In this document: piece by piece, positions 16,595 to 23,054 of the stretch
Layout of the letters: every line of letters begins with the position of its first letter
How positions within the stretch are numbered: the first letter of the stretch is position 1
DNA from: CAZDXJ01 sp964509475
GTDB lineage: Bacteria > Pseudomonadota > Gammaproteobacteria > Methylococcales > Methylomonadaceae
Assembly (NCBI GenBank): GCA_964509475.1
Contig: CAZDXJ010000032.1
Span: 1-29,343 of the forward strand
DNA length: 29,343 nt
Direction: 5' to 3'
Position numbers and translations under genes: made by a program
The notes under the pieces: generated by a model
The model's input: only the letters and a program-made list of their open reading frames with translations
Database searches by the model: none
What the model was told of the DNA's origin: nothing

Positions 16595-17403
16595 AAAACG
16601 CTTTCAAAACCTGCCCGGGAAGGGCCTTGCCAAAGAATAATCCGTTTGCCCTGCAAACAAAACAGGCCTTGCGGATTGAGCATTTGAGTTTTTCTTATGC
16701 GGGCAAAAAGGCGCTGAATCAGGTTAGTTTTTCCATTTGTCAAGGGGGGTGCGTTATTTTGCTGGGTCCGAACGGTGCCGGCAAAAGCACGCTGTTTGCT
16801 TTGATTACCCGTTTATACGATTTTCGGGAAGGCGCAATACAGCTTTGTGGTTATGATATGAAAAACCAATCCCGTAAGGCGTTGGCTAAACTGGGGGTTG
16901 TGTTTCAGCAGACCACACTGGATTTGGACTTGACGGTTATGCAGAATTTGCGTTACCACGCCGCTTTACACGGTATGAGGCGTTCTGTGGCCAATTCCAG
17001 AATCAAGCAGGAATTACAGCGTTTGGATATGTACGAACGCCGGTTTGAAAAAGTGCGTCGACTCAATGGCGGCCACCGCCGACGTGTGGAAATTGCCCGG
17101 GCATTGCTGCACAAACCTTCTGTATTGTTACTGGATGAGCCCACCGTGGGGCTGGATATGCCCAGTCGGGAGGTAATTGTCAAGCATGTGCATCGCCTTG
17201 CCTATGAAGATAAAATCGCCGTGTTATGGGCTACCCATCTGATTGATGAAATTGATACCCAACAGGATCGTTTGATTGTGTTACATCAAGGCGAAATAAA
17301 AACTCAAGGGACAGTAAAATCTGTATTGCAAAATGCCGCCGTGGAAACCATTCAACAGGCTTTTCACAAGTTGATCGGAAAAGAAGAGGCTGCAATTTTA
17401 TGA
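16591..17403 (+). CDS. ABC transporter ATP-binding protein, PQQ-associated type
   Basis: A 270-aa cytosolic ATPase paired with the permease that follows. Seen: Walker A GPNGAGKST near residue 60, Q-loop VVFQQ, a variant signature LNGGHRRRVEIARAL (LNGGH in place of LSGGQ), Walker B VLLLDEPTVGLD and the switch His in WATHLIDE. The variant signature resembles NodI/DrrA-type exporters and the PQQ-system ATPases. The ATG at 16591 overlaps the upstream stop (ATGA); a TTG two codons earlier is less likely. A basic tail of about 30 residues precedes the domain. Together with the binding protein this is an odd mix of an importer-style receptor and an exporter-style ABC. Confidence 0.88.
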   Translation: MKNAFKTCPGRALPKNNPFALQTKQALRIEHLSFSYAGKKALNQVSFSICQGGCVILLGPNGAGKSTLFALITRLYDFREGAIQLCGYDMKNQSRKALAKLGVVFQQTTLDLDLTVMQNLRYHAALHGMRRSVANSRIKQELQRLDMYERRFEKVRRLNGGHRRRVEIARALLHKPSVLLLDEPTVGLDMPSREVIVKHVHRLAYEDKIAVLWATHLIDEIDTQQDRLIVLHQGEIKTQGTVKSVLQNAAVETIQQAFHKLIGKEEAAIL

Positions 17404-18200
17404 TGGTTCTGCTTTATTGGCGGGCCATGTGGGGAATCATTGGCCGTGAGTTGCTACGTTTTATCAAACAAAGGGAACGGTTTGTTTCTGCATTGGTGCG
17501 TCCTTTGATCTGGCTGTTTATTTTTGCAGCAGGATTTCGTTCAACGTTGGGAATCGCGATTGCACCACCTTATGAAACCTATATTTTGTATGAGGTCTAT
17601 ATTACACCGGGTCTGATTGGCATGATCCAACTTTTTAATGGTATGCAAAGCTCTTTGTCGATGGTTTATGATCGGGAAATGGGTAGTATGCGTATTTTGC
17701 TGGTTAGTCCGTTGCCGCGCTGGTTTTTGTTGTTCAGTAAACTGATTGCGGGAACCGCCGTTTCGGTTTTGCAAGCCTATACGTTTCTTGCAATCGCCTG
17801 GTTTTATGAAATTCAGGCGCCCTGGCAGGGTTATTTGTGGGTATTTCCAGCATTGCTTGTTTCCGGGTTGATGCTGGGAGCTTTGGGGTTGTTGTTATCT
17901 TCGTTTATCAAACAATTGGAAAATTTTGCAGGGGTGATGAATTTTGTTATTTTTCCAATGTTTTTTACTTCAACGGCGCTTTATCCGCTCTGGAAAATTC
18001 ATGAATCCAGTGAAGTTTTATTTCAGCTGGCCCGATATAACCCGTTTTCCCAGGCTGTTGAATTGATTCGCTTTGCCCTGTATGGACAGTTTAATCAAAC
18101 GGCGTGTATTTATACTTCTACAGCTTTTGTTATTTTTTTTCTGGCCGCTATAGCAGGCTATACGCCCTCAAAGGGTATGATGGCGCGTAAAGTGCGCTAA
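17400..18200 (+). CDS. ABC-2 type permease, PQQ-associated (PedC-like)
   Basis: A 266-aa inner-membrane permease of the ABC-2 family with about six hydrophobic segments. Seen: LIWLFIFAAGFRS in the first span, then the ABC-2 region YEVYITPGLIGMIQLFNGMQSSLSMVYDREMGSMRILLVSPLPRWFLL, and PFSQAVELIRFALYGQ near the C-terminus. This architecture matches NodJ/DrrB-type permeases and the group named for Pseudomonas PedC. The start overlaps the ATPase stop by 4 nt (ATGA), with a second ATG one codon later. It is the last gene of the triad; no terminator is evident after it. The transported compound is unknown. Confidence 0.88.
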   Translation: MMVLLYWRAMWGIIGRELLRFIKQRERFVSALVRPLIWLFIFAAGFRSTLGIAIAPPYETYILYEVYITPGLIGMIQLFNGMQSSLSMVYDREMGSMRILLVSPLPRWFLLFSKLIAGTAVSVLQAYTFLAIAWFYEIQAPWQGYLWVFPALLVSGLMLGALGLLLSSFIKQLENFAGVMNFVIFPMFFTSTALYPLWKIHESSEVLFQLARYNPFSQAVELIRFALYGQFNQTACIYTSTAFVIFFLAAIAGYTPSKGMMARKVR

Positions 18201-18245
18201 AATTTTGAGCATTGAATCCCATCGTACTTATCAAGAGGGAGCAAG

Positions 18246-18377
18246 GTGGTTATTGAAACAACAGGAATGGAGCTGCTTACCCTGAAGCACAAGGGGTCAC
18301 AAAATAGTGATTTCGGGAATTCATGTAAAAACAAAATGCTAGAATGTCTACTCTTTAATTATGATGCTGACAGATAA
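18246..18377 (+). CDS. Possible small ORF (43 aa), unknown
   Basis: Found by reading the spacer between the permease and the 525-aa gene. A GTG at 18246 is preceded by GAGGGAG (4 nt gap) and opens 43 codons to TAA at 18375-18377. The peptide begins VIETTGMELLTLKHKG, has two Cys in its second half and no membrane span. It does not resemble PqqA or a toxin I know. The good ribosome site and position after the ABC operon are the only support; it may be a chance ORF. Confidence 0.25.
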   Translation: MVIETTGMELLTLKHKGSQNSDFGNSCKNKMLECLLFNYDADR

Positions 18378-18444
18378 TTTCAGTAGAGTTTAAAACTGGA
18401 AAGTTGCTGACAGCTTAGAAACAGATTTTTTTCATGGAGAAAAG

Positions 18445-20022
18445 GTGAAAAACTCGTTTTTTCTTATTATACCAGAACAGAAAAACAGCCCGGATCGGTT
18501 AAAATTTTACGAACCGGTTGCCTTAAGGCAATGGCTCATGGATCTGCCGACTGCAAATCCGGGTTTAGCTACACGATTGTTTCATGATTTTATCAGTGAT
18601 TTCAACGCATTACAGATGGATGTCCAGTTCAGGCTGGATACATTGGAATTACTGCGTCCGCATTACAAGACCATAGAGGACTTTTTACTGAGTAGTCTGG
18701 TTAAAACCGGGATTCCTCAAGGGGAAAATGAAGAAAAAATTCATCAACTCTTAATTGCTCTCGAAAGGGAGTTTACTATTGGTTATTGGATAGCGGTTCG
18801 GGAACTGACCCAAAAAAGCATTGGATGGTTTCAGGGCAAACCGGTGGCTTTGGCAATTCAACGTGTGATTAAAGGGTTGAGCAGTATTGTCATTTCACAT
18901 AATCTGTCCTATTTGCCTGCGCCGGAATGGGTATGGATGGATTTGCATTCACTGCACAGATTGTGTTGCAAAATAAAAAAAGCAACGGCCCGGGTTGCTG
19001 ATGAGCAATGTATCCTGGAAACCAGTTCGCCGCTGGACAGTTACAAACAAATTATTTTGTTAAGTCTGACGGATACTTCCGGGTTAATGCAAAAAGAAAT
19101 GCTCCAGGTCTACCGCTTTACCGAGCACATGACAGGGTTGATCAAGATAACCAGGCATCCAGTAGATTCCCAGAAAAAACAATGTATTATTTTGCAGGAT
19201 GAAGATCGGCCACCTGATTTTCTCGAACCCGGCAAAAAAATGGCCGGAGTGGCCATGTTATATCTTGATATGAGCAAATTGCATAATGCGATTAAACAAA
19301 AAAACAGGTACATTGATGAGACCAAAGTTCGTTTTATAACTGCCAGTGCAGGTGTTGATGAGAGCGATAGCGATAAATTATCGCCGGAATTAATGGAATA
19401 TCTCGCTCTGAAATGGTCGGGTGAAAAAATGCCGGCCACGCCTTTCTTTGTGGATAGAAAGAAAAGGCTGTTTTGTATCGGGTTAAGTGCTACTTATAAT
19501 TATCTATGTTCCGTTGACAAGCAAAGTGAGTACGATACGGAATATTCGGGGGAGCCGGTTACGGATCGGTTGCTTAGTTACAAACGTTGCAAACTGGGAA
19601 AGTCCGGGATATTTTCGATAGGCAGTCTGGTTTCTTTCAGAAGAGATGATATGCCGGAAAATAAACGTTCTCTTGCTGTGATCTGCCATTTTTCCCAAGC
19701 GAAAATAAATGGTGCATTAAAAATAGGTCTGCATGCTGTCGCTCCACAAATTTATCCGGTTACTTTTCTTAGATTAGACGCCGTCAACAATGCTGAACCG
19801 CAACAGGCGCTTATTTTTGGAAGAAAGGAAGAGGGCATGGAAAAGAGCTATTTGGTTGTTCAATCGCTTATGTTAAAAGACTACGACATCATAAGGCTGA
19901 CAATGAACGGGGAGCAATTTCCAATTATATTGAGAGATAAGAAGAATATCGGTTTGGGGTATTGGCAATTTGAGTGCAGACGTATTGAAGAGAAGGATAT
20001 CCCGAAAACTTATGTTCAGTAG
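18445..20022 (+). CDS. Uncharacterised 525-aa protein, possibly PilZ-related
   Basis: Function unknown. Start is a GTG with GGAGAAAAG just upstream; the nearby ATG at 18434 is in another frame and stops after four codons. The N-terminal two thirds are helical: ALRQWLMDLPTANPGLATRLFHDFISDFNALQ at about 26-57 and APEWVWMDLHSLHRLCCKI at about 159-177. These resemble, from memory, a family of large beta/gammaproteobacterial proteins with WL-LPL-NP and WL-LH-LYR motifs and a PilZ-like C-terminus. The C-terminal segment (about 380-515) looks beta-rich and ends with GLGYWQFECRRIE. No classical PilZ RxxxR and D/NxSxxG pair is evident, so c-di-GMP binding is doubtful. No signal peptide or membrane span. 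It is followed by a single-span membrane protein. Confidence 0.8.
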   Translation: MKNSFFLIIPEQKNSPDRLKFYEPVALRQWLMDLPTANPGLATRLFHDFISDFNALQMDVQFRLDTLELLRPHYKTIEDFLLSSLVKTGIPQGENEEKIHQLLIALEREFTIGYWIAVRELTQKSIGWFQGKPVALAIQRVIKGLSSIVISHNLSYLPAPEWVWMDLHSLHRLCCKIKKATARVADEQCILETSSPLDSYKQIILLSLTDTSGLMQKEMLQVYRFTEHMTGLIKITRHPVDSQKKQCIILQDEDRPPDFLEPGKKMAGVAMLYLDMSKLHNAIKQKNRYIDETKVRFITASAGVDESDSDKLSPELMEYLALKWSGEKMPATPFFVDRKKRLFCIGLSATYNYLCSVDKQSEYDTEYSGEPVTDRLLSYKRCKLGKSGIFSIGSLVSFRRDDMPENKRSLAVICHFSQAKINGALKIGLHAVAPQIYPVTFLRLDAVNNAEPQQALIFGRKEEGMEKSYLVVQSLMLKDYDIIRLTMNGEQFPIILRDKKNIGLGYWQFECRRIEEKDIPKTYVQ

Positions 20023-20094
20023 ACGTTAAAGCTCAATGAAATGATGCTCTTATCATGAAAATATTTTTTAAATGAGTAGTGGCATGATACTATT

Positions 20095-20130
20095 TTGTAC
20101 CTGATGATATTCGAGAAATTCAATGTACAA
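20095..20130. repeat. Short inverted repeat upstream of the 186-aa gene
   Basis: Seen: TTGTAC (20095-20100) and GTACAA (20125-20130), with flanking ATTT and AAAAT that extend the symmetry with one offset base. It lies 40-75 nt before the start codon, a plausible regulator site or leader hairpin. No firm promoter was recognised beside it. Confidence 0.35.
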
Positions 20131-20171
20131 TAAAATAATAAAAAATCACTAGATCAAAGAGAGGATAAAAT

Positions 20172-20732
20172 ATGAGCAACGAAGAGAAGCCTGATTCAAC
20201 TACTGAGTCGACAGAAGCAAAAGAAGCGGAAACGCAAGAAACAACAGCAGCGGAGCCAAAAGCAGCGGAAGCAAAAGAGGCGGCTATGAAAGTGCTTTCT
20301 AATGTAATCGACACATTAAAACAATTACAGAAAGACAACCCTAAGGTTTTTTACGGTGGATTGGGTGTTGTTGCTGTCATTTTGTTATTCATGATGATGG
20401 GAGGCGGTGGATCCGGCAAGCCTGCTATTGAGAGCAAGAGTGTTGCCAACCTGCAAGTTGGCAAACAGTATGTGCTGAGAAGTCCAAATACTTATGAGCA
20501 GGACTCGACCGTTCGGCTTGTTTCCACGCCTGGAAATTTGGCTGCTTATGATGATACCGAGAAAGCTGACCGGGAGGGTTGTAAGCATCTCAAACAAGGC
20601 ACAAAAGTGATCGTCAAGGATTTTTATGGTGCCTATGGAAACCCAAAAGCCTTTGCCAAGGTTTCTCCAGTATCGGGTGAATGTCAAGGCGCTATCGGCT
20701 GGACCTCAAGCATCAATATACAAGATAGATAA
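20172..20732 (+). CDS. Single-span membrane protein with SH3-like C-terminal domain, unknown
   Basis: A 186-aa protein of unknown function. Residues 1-38 are Glu/Ala/Thr-rich and low in complexity, 40-57 form an amphipathic helix (VLSNVIDTLKQLQKDNPK), 61-77 are a transmembrane span, then a Gly linker (GGGGSG) leads to a C-terminal domain of about 95 residues. That domain has two Cys (in EGCKHL and GECQG, possibly a disulfide) and a pattern (VGKQYVLRSPN, GTKVIVKDFYGAY, GAIGWTSS) that reads like a bacterial SH3 fold. N-in topology with a periplasmic domain is predicted. AGAGAGG lies 9 nt before the ATG. The promoter of the tRNA-Gly gene starts 10 nt after its stop. Confidence 0.85.
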   Translation: MSNEEKPDSTTESTEAKEAETQETTAAEPKAAEAKEAAMKVLSNVIDTLKQLQKDNPKVFYGGLGVVAVILLFMMMGGGGSGKPAIESKSVANLQVGKQYVLRSPNTYEQDSTVRLVSTPGNLAAYDDTEKADREGCKHLKQGTKVIVKDFYGAYGNPKAFAKVSPVSGECQGAIGWTSSINIQDR

Positions 20733-20741
20733 GATTGGCTG

Positions 20742-20769
20742 TTGACAGAGTGTAAAAAATCTCTATAAT
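20742..20769 (+). promoter_or_regulatory. Sigma-70 promoter of tRNA-Gly
   Basis: Seen: consensus TTGACA (20742-20747), a 16-nt spacer and consensus TATAAT (20764-20769), followed by a GC-containing discriminator (AGGCC). The tRNA begins 18 nt after the -10, giving a short 5' leader for RNase P. Confidence 0.9.
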
Positions 20770-20787
20770 AGGCCATCTAATGGCAGA

Positions 20788-20863
20788 GCGGGAATAGCTC
20801 AGTTGGTAGAGCACAACCTTGCCAAGGTTGGGGTCGCGAGTTCGAATCTCGTTTCCCGCTCCA
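20788..20863 (+). tRNA. tRNA-Gly (anticodon GCC)
   Basis: Complete cloverleaf: acceptor GCGGGAA pairs with TTCCCGC, D arm GCTC...GAGC, anticodon stem CAACC/GGTTG with loop TTGCCAA (anticodon GCC), T arm GCGAG-TTCGAAT-CTCGT, discriminator U and an encoded CCA. Length 76 nt. It reads GGC/GGU glycine codons. Confidence 0.97.
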
Positions 20864-20878
20864 ATAAATTCCCAAAAA

Positions 20879-20901
20879 GCCGCGATTTTCGCGGCTTTTT
20901 T
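20879..20901 (+). terminator. Intrinsic terminator-like hairpin between the two tRNAs
   Basis: Seen: GCCGCGA (20879-20885), loop TTT, TCGCGGC (20889-20895), then six T (20896-20901), with A residues before the stem that extend the pairing. It is a strong-looking terminator, yet tRNA-Cys begins only 12 nt later. Confidence 0.85.
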
Positions 20902-20913
20902 ATTGATTTTTAA

Positions 20914-20987
20914 GGCTGCGTAGCAAAGTGGTTATGCAGTGGCCTGCAAAGCCATCTACACCGGTTCGATTCCGGTCGCAGCCTCCA
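20914..20987 (+). tRNA. tRNA-Cys (anticodon GCA)
   Basis: Complete cloverleaf: acceptor GGCTGCG pairs with CGCAGCC, short D stem, anticodon GCA at 20946-20948 in the loop CTGCAAA, T arm ACCGG-TTCGATT-CCGGT, discriminator U73 (a cysteine identity element) and an encoded CCA. Length 74 nt. No promoter fits between the upstream terminator and the gene. Confidence 0.97.
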
Positions 20988-21021
20988 CAGTGTATCGTTT
21001 GACAGTGCAGTCGAAGATATG

Positions 21022-22401
21022 TCAGCACTCAATCAAGTTCACCGCCAATCCCCCCCTGGATGTTTCCTTGTATTTGGTTTTCATGTCCATCCCGGTTTCA
21101 CGCATGGTTTTGATTACCTTGTCCAATGAAACAAAATGTTTGCCATCGCCTCTCAGAGCAATGCGGGCGGCATTAATTGCCTTTACGGCACCCATGGCAT
21201 TGCGTTCAATACAGGGTATTTGCACCAGACCGCCGACTGGGTCGCAGGTCAGGCCGAGATTGTGTTCCATGCCAATTTCTGCGGCATTTTCAACTTGTTC
21301 GGGGCTGCCTCCCAGTATTTCAGCAAGAGCGCCGGCGGCCATTGAGCAGGCAACACCTATTTCGCCTTGACAGCCAACTTCGGCGCCCGACAGTGATGCA
21401 TTTTCTTTGTAAAGAATAGCAATCGCGCCGGCCGTTAATAAAAAACGGATAATACCGTCATCACTGGCATTGCTGCAAAACTGGTGATAATAATGTAAAA
21501 CCGCTGGAATAATGCCGGCGGCGCCATTGGTTGGGGCGGTCACAATCCGGCCGCTGGCTGCATTTTCTTCGCTGACGGCCAGGGCGTATAAATTAACCCA
21601 GTCCAGTGTGCCTGCAGGAACGGGTAAGGATTTGTGTTCGCTTTTTAGTTGTTGATACAGCTTGGCTGCGCGGCGTTTTATTTTCATGCCGCCCGGGAGT
21701 TGCCCTTGCCTATGGATGCCGCGTTGTACACAGGCTTGCATGGTATGCCAGATATGGAGGAGCTTGTTTTGAATTTCGGTTTCACTTAAGCGCACTTTTT
21801 CGTTGTGTAGCATGATGGCGCTTATCGGCTTATCCTGATGTTTGCAAAACTTGAGTAATTCTTCGGCTGATTTGAAGGGGTAAGGCACACGGGTTTCTTT
21901 TGTTCGGTTGATGACCCGGTTGGCTAAAATGGATTCCTCACCAACGACAAAACCACCACCAACCGAATAATATTTTTTATCCAGCAACAGCTCTCCATCG
22001 GTGGTGTAAGCGGAAAAGCGCAGGCCGTTAGTGTGATAAGGCAATGCTTTGCGGTGGAAGATTAAATGTTTTTTTTCGATAAAGTTGATTGCAAATTGTT
22101 GCAAAAGCCGGATTTGGCCGCAACTGCGAATGTCAGTCACGCGTTTGTCAATTGTATCTGGATCGATTAGTTCAGGAGTTTGTCCTTCAAGTCCAAGCAA
22201 TACCGCTTTATCGGTGCCGTGGCCTTTTCCGGTGGCACCCAGGGAACCATACAATTCCACAGTAATGCTTGCAACCTGCCCGATCTGGTGTTGATCCTGT
22301 AATTTTTTTGCAAACTTGAATGCAGCGTGCATGGGGCCAACCGTATGGGAACTGGAAGGGCCTATGCCAATCTTAAAAATATCAAAAACACTTATGGACA
22401 T
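21022..22401 (-). CDS. sdaA: L-serine ammonia-lyase (single-chain, 4Fe-4S)
   Basis: Deaminates L-serine to pyruvate and ammonia in the cytosol. The 459-aa product is close to E. coli SdaA (454 aa). Seen: N-terminal SVFDIFKIGIGPSSSHTVGPM, the catalytic-domain TAPTNGAAGIIPAVLHYY, and the iron-sulfur cysteines in AEVGCQGEIGVACSMAAG and GLTCDPVGGLVQIPCIERN. The frame is open 47 codons further upstream to a TTG at 22542, but that extension is low-complexity and unlike the family; the ATG at 22401 gives the conserved start, though its Shine-Dalgarno is poor. It is a single minus-strand gene facing the tRNA pair, with no terminator seen in the 34-nt gap. Confidence 0.95.
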   Translation of the reverse strand: MSISVFDIFKIGIGPSSSHTVGPMHAAFKFAKKLQDQHQIGQVASITVELYGSLGATGKGHGTDKAVLLGLEGQTPELIDPDTIDKRVTDIRSCGQIRLLQQFAINFIEKKHLIFHRKALPYHTNGLRFSAYTTDGELLLDKKYYSVGGGFVVGEESILANRVINRTKETRVPYPFKSAEELLKFCKHQDKPISAIMLHNEKVRLSETEIQNKLLHIWHTMQACVQRGIHRQGQLPGGMKIKRRAAKLYQQLKSEHKSLPVPAGTLDWVNLYALAVSEENAASGRIVTAPTNGAAGIIPAVLHYYHQFCSNASDDGIIRFLLTAGAIAILYKENASLSGAEVGCQGEIGVACSMAAGALAEILGGSPEQVENAAEIGMEHNLGLTCDPVGGLVQIPCIERNAMGAVKAINAARIALRGDGKHFVSLDKVIKTMRETGMDMKTKYKETSRGGLAVNLIEC

Positions 22402-22788
22402 ACAGTTTTGAAGAATCAATTTATTGTGGCTGGAACAGCAGAAGCTGATTCTGTTATTACAGAAATTAAAAATGAGACCGTTATTATTTGTCTTGGTTTC
22501 GTTGAACTGTTTTGTGGCTTGATTGTCTTTTATCTGAATCAAAACAATCTGGCCGCCATTGGCAAAAAGTATTGCATGATATATTAAGGACAGGTGGCGG
22601 TTGTTAATTGATTATGTTAATAATTATCGTTACTGCACTTGAATTTGGAAAAACAGCCCTTAATATAGAGCCAGTAGTTCGTGTGTGGGACGATTGCTTT
22701 TTCTTGCGTGCCAGCAGAGAGTAATTGTAAAGTTCTAAATTTAGTTACCGTGTTAAACAGCACTACAAAAATAATAAGGAGAAAGTGG
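22402..22788. other. Intergenic region between divergent sdaA and hfq
   Basis: A 387-nt AT-rich spacer without a convincing gene. It holds the sdaA leader on the minus strand, a small stem-loop TTCTGT-TATT-ACAGAA (22449-22464), the putative hfq promoter near 22639-22666, and the hfq ribosome site. miaA, the usual upstream neighbour of hfq, is not here, and sdaA takes its place. Confidence 0.7.
22639..22666 (+). promoter_or_regulatory. Putative promoter of hfq
   Basis: Seen: TTGAAT (22639-22644), 16 nt, TAATAT (22661-22666), about 120 nt before the hfq ATG. The preceding base makes CTTGAA, and CCC lies 13 nt further on, so a weak sigma-32 reading is also possible (E. coli hfq does have heat-shock promoters). 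Neither reading is strong. Confidence 0.4.
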
Positions 22789-23028
22789 ATGTCAAAAGGC
22801 CAGAATTTGCAGGATAATTTCCTTAATACATTAAGAAAAGATCATACACCTGTTTCTATTTTTTTAGTGAATGGAATAAAGTTGCAGGGAAGAGTTGATT
22901 CATTTGATCAATACGTCATTATGTTGAAAAATACGGTTAGTCAAATGGTCTACAAGCATGCAATTTCGACAATTGTACCGGGGAAGCCGGTAAAATTGCT
23001 CAGAGAAAACGAATCACTCGAAAGCTAA
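22789..23028 (+). CDS. hfq: RNA-binding protein Hfq
   Basis: Hexameric Sm-like sRNA chaperone. The product is 79 aa, shorter than E. coli Hfq (102 aa) because the long C-terminal tail is missing. Seen: Gln8 and Asp9 in SKGQNLQD, the Sm1 region FLVNGIKLQGRVDSFDQYVIMLKN with Tyr42 where E. coli has Phe, and Sm2 YKHAISTIVP with Tyr55-Lys56-His57. The rim patch reads RKDH at 16-19 instead of RRER. AAGGAG precedes the ATG; a 36-codon upstream open extension is not homologous and is rejected. hflX follows after 26 nt. Confidence 0.97.
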   Translation: MSKGQNLQDNFLNTLRKDHTPVSIFLVNGIKLQGRVDSFDQYVIMLKNTVSQMVYKHAISTIVPGKPVKLLRENESLES

Positions 23029-23054
23029 TTTCTTTAACTCTTTAGGTTTTATTG

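Noticed and set aside
18246..18377. PqqA-like precursor peptide in the small ORF
   Set aside because: PqqA carries a conserved Glu-xxx-Tyr in a 22-30 aa peptide; that spacing and context are not present, and no pqqBCDE genes adjoin.
20078..20100. Sigma-54-like GTGGCATG sequence before the 186-aa gene
   Set aside because: The TGGCA part is present but the TTGC element at the required spacing is not.
21004..21030. CIRCE-like half site near the sdaA end (AGCACTC)
   Set aside because: Only one half is present, the second arm is missing, and it lies at the 3' ends of convergent genes.
22402..22542. 47-codon extension of sdaA
   Set aside because: Starts with TTG, Asn-rich with no family resemblance; MSISVFDIFKIGIGPSSSHT is the normal start.
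22681..22788. 36-codon extension of hfq
   Set aside because: The ATG at 22789 has AAGGAG upstream and gives the conserved SKGQNLQD start.
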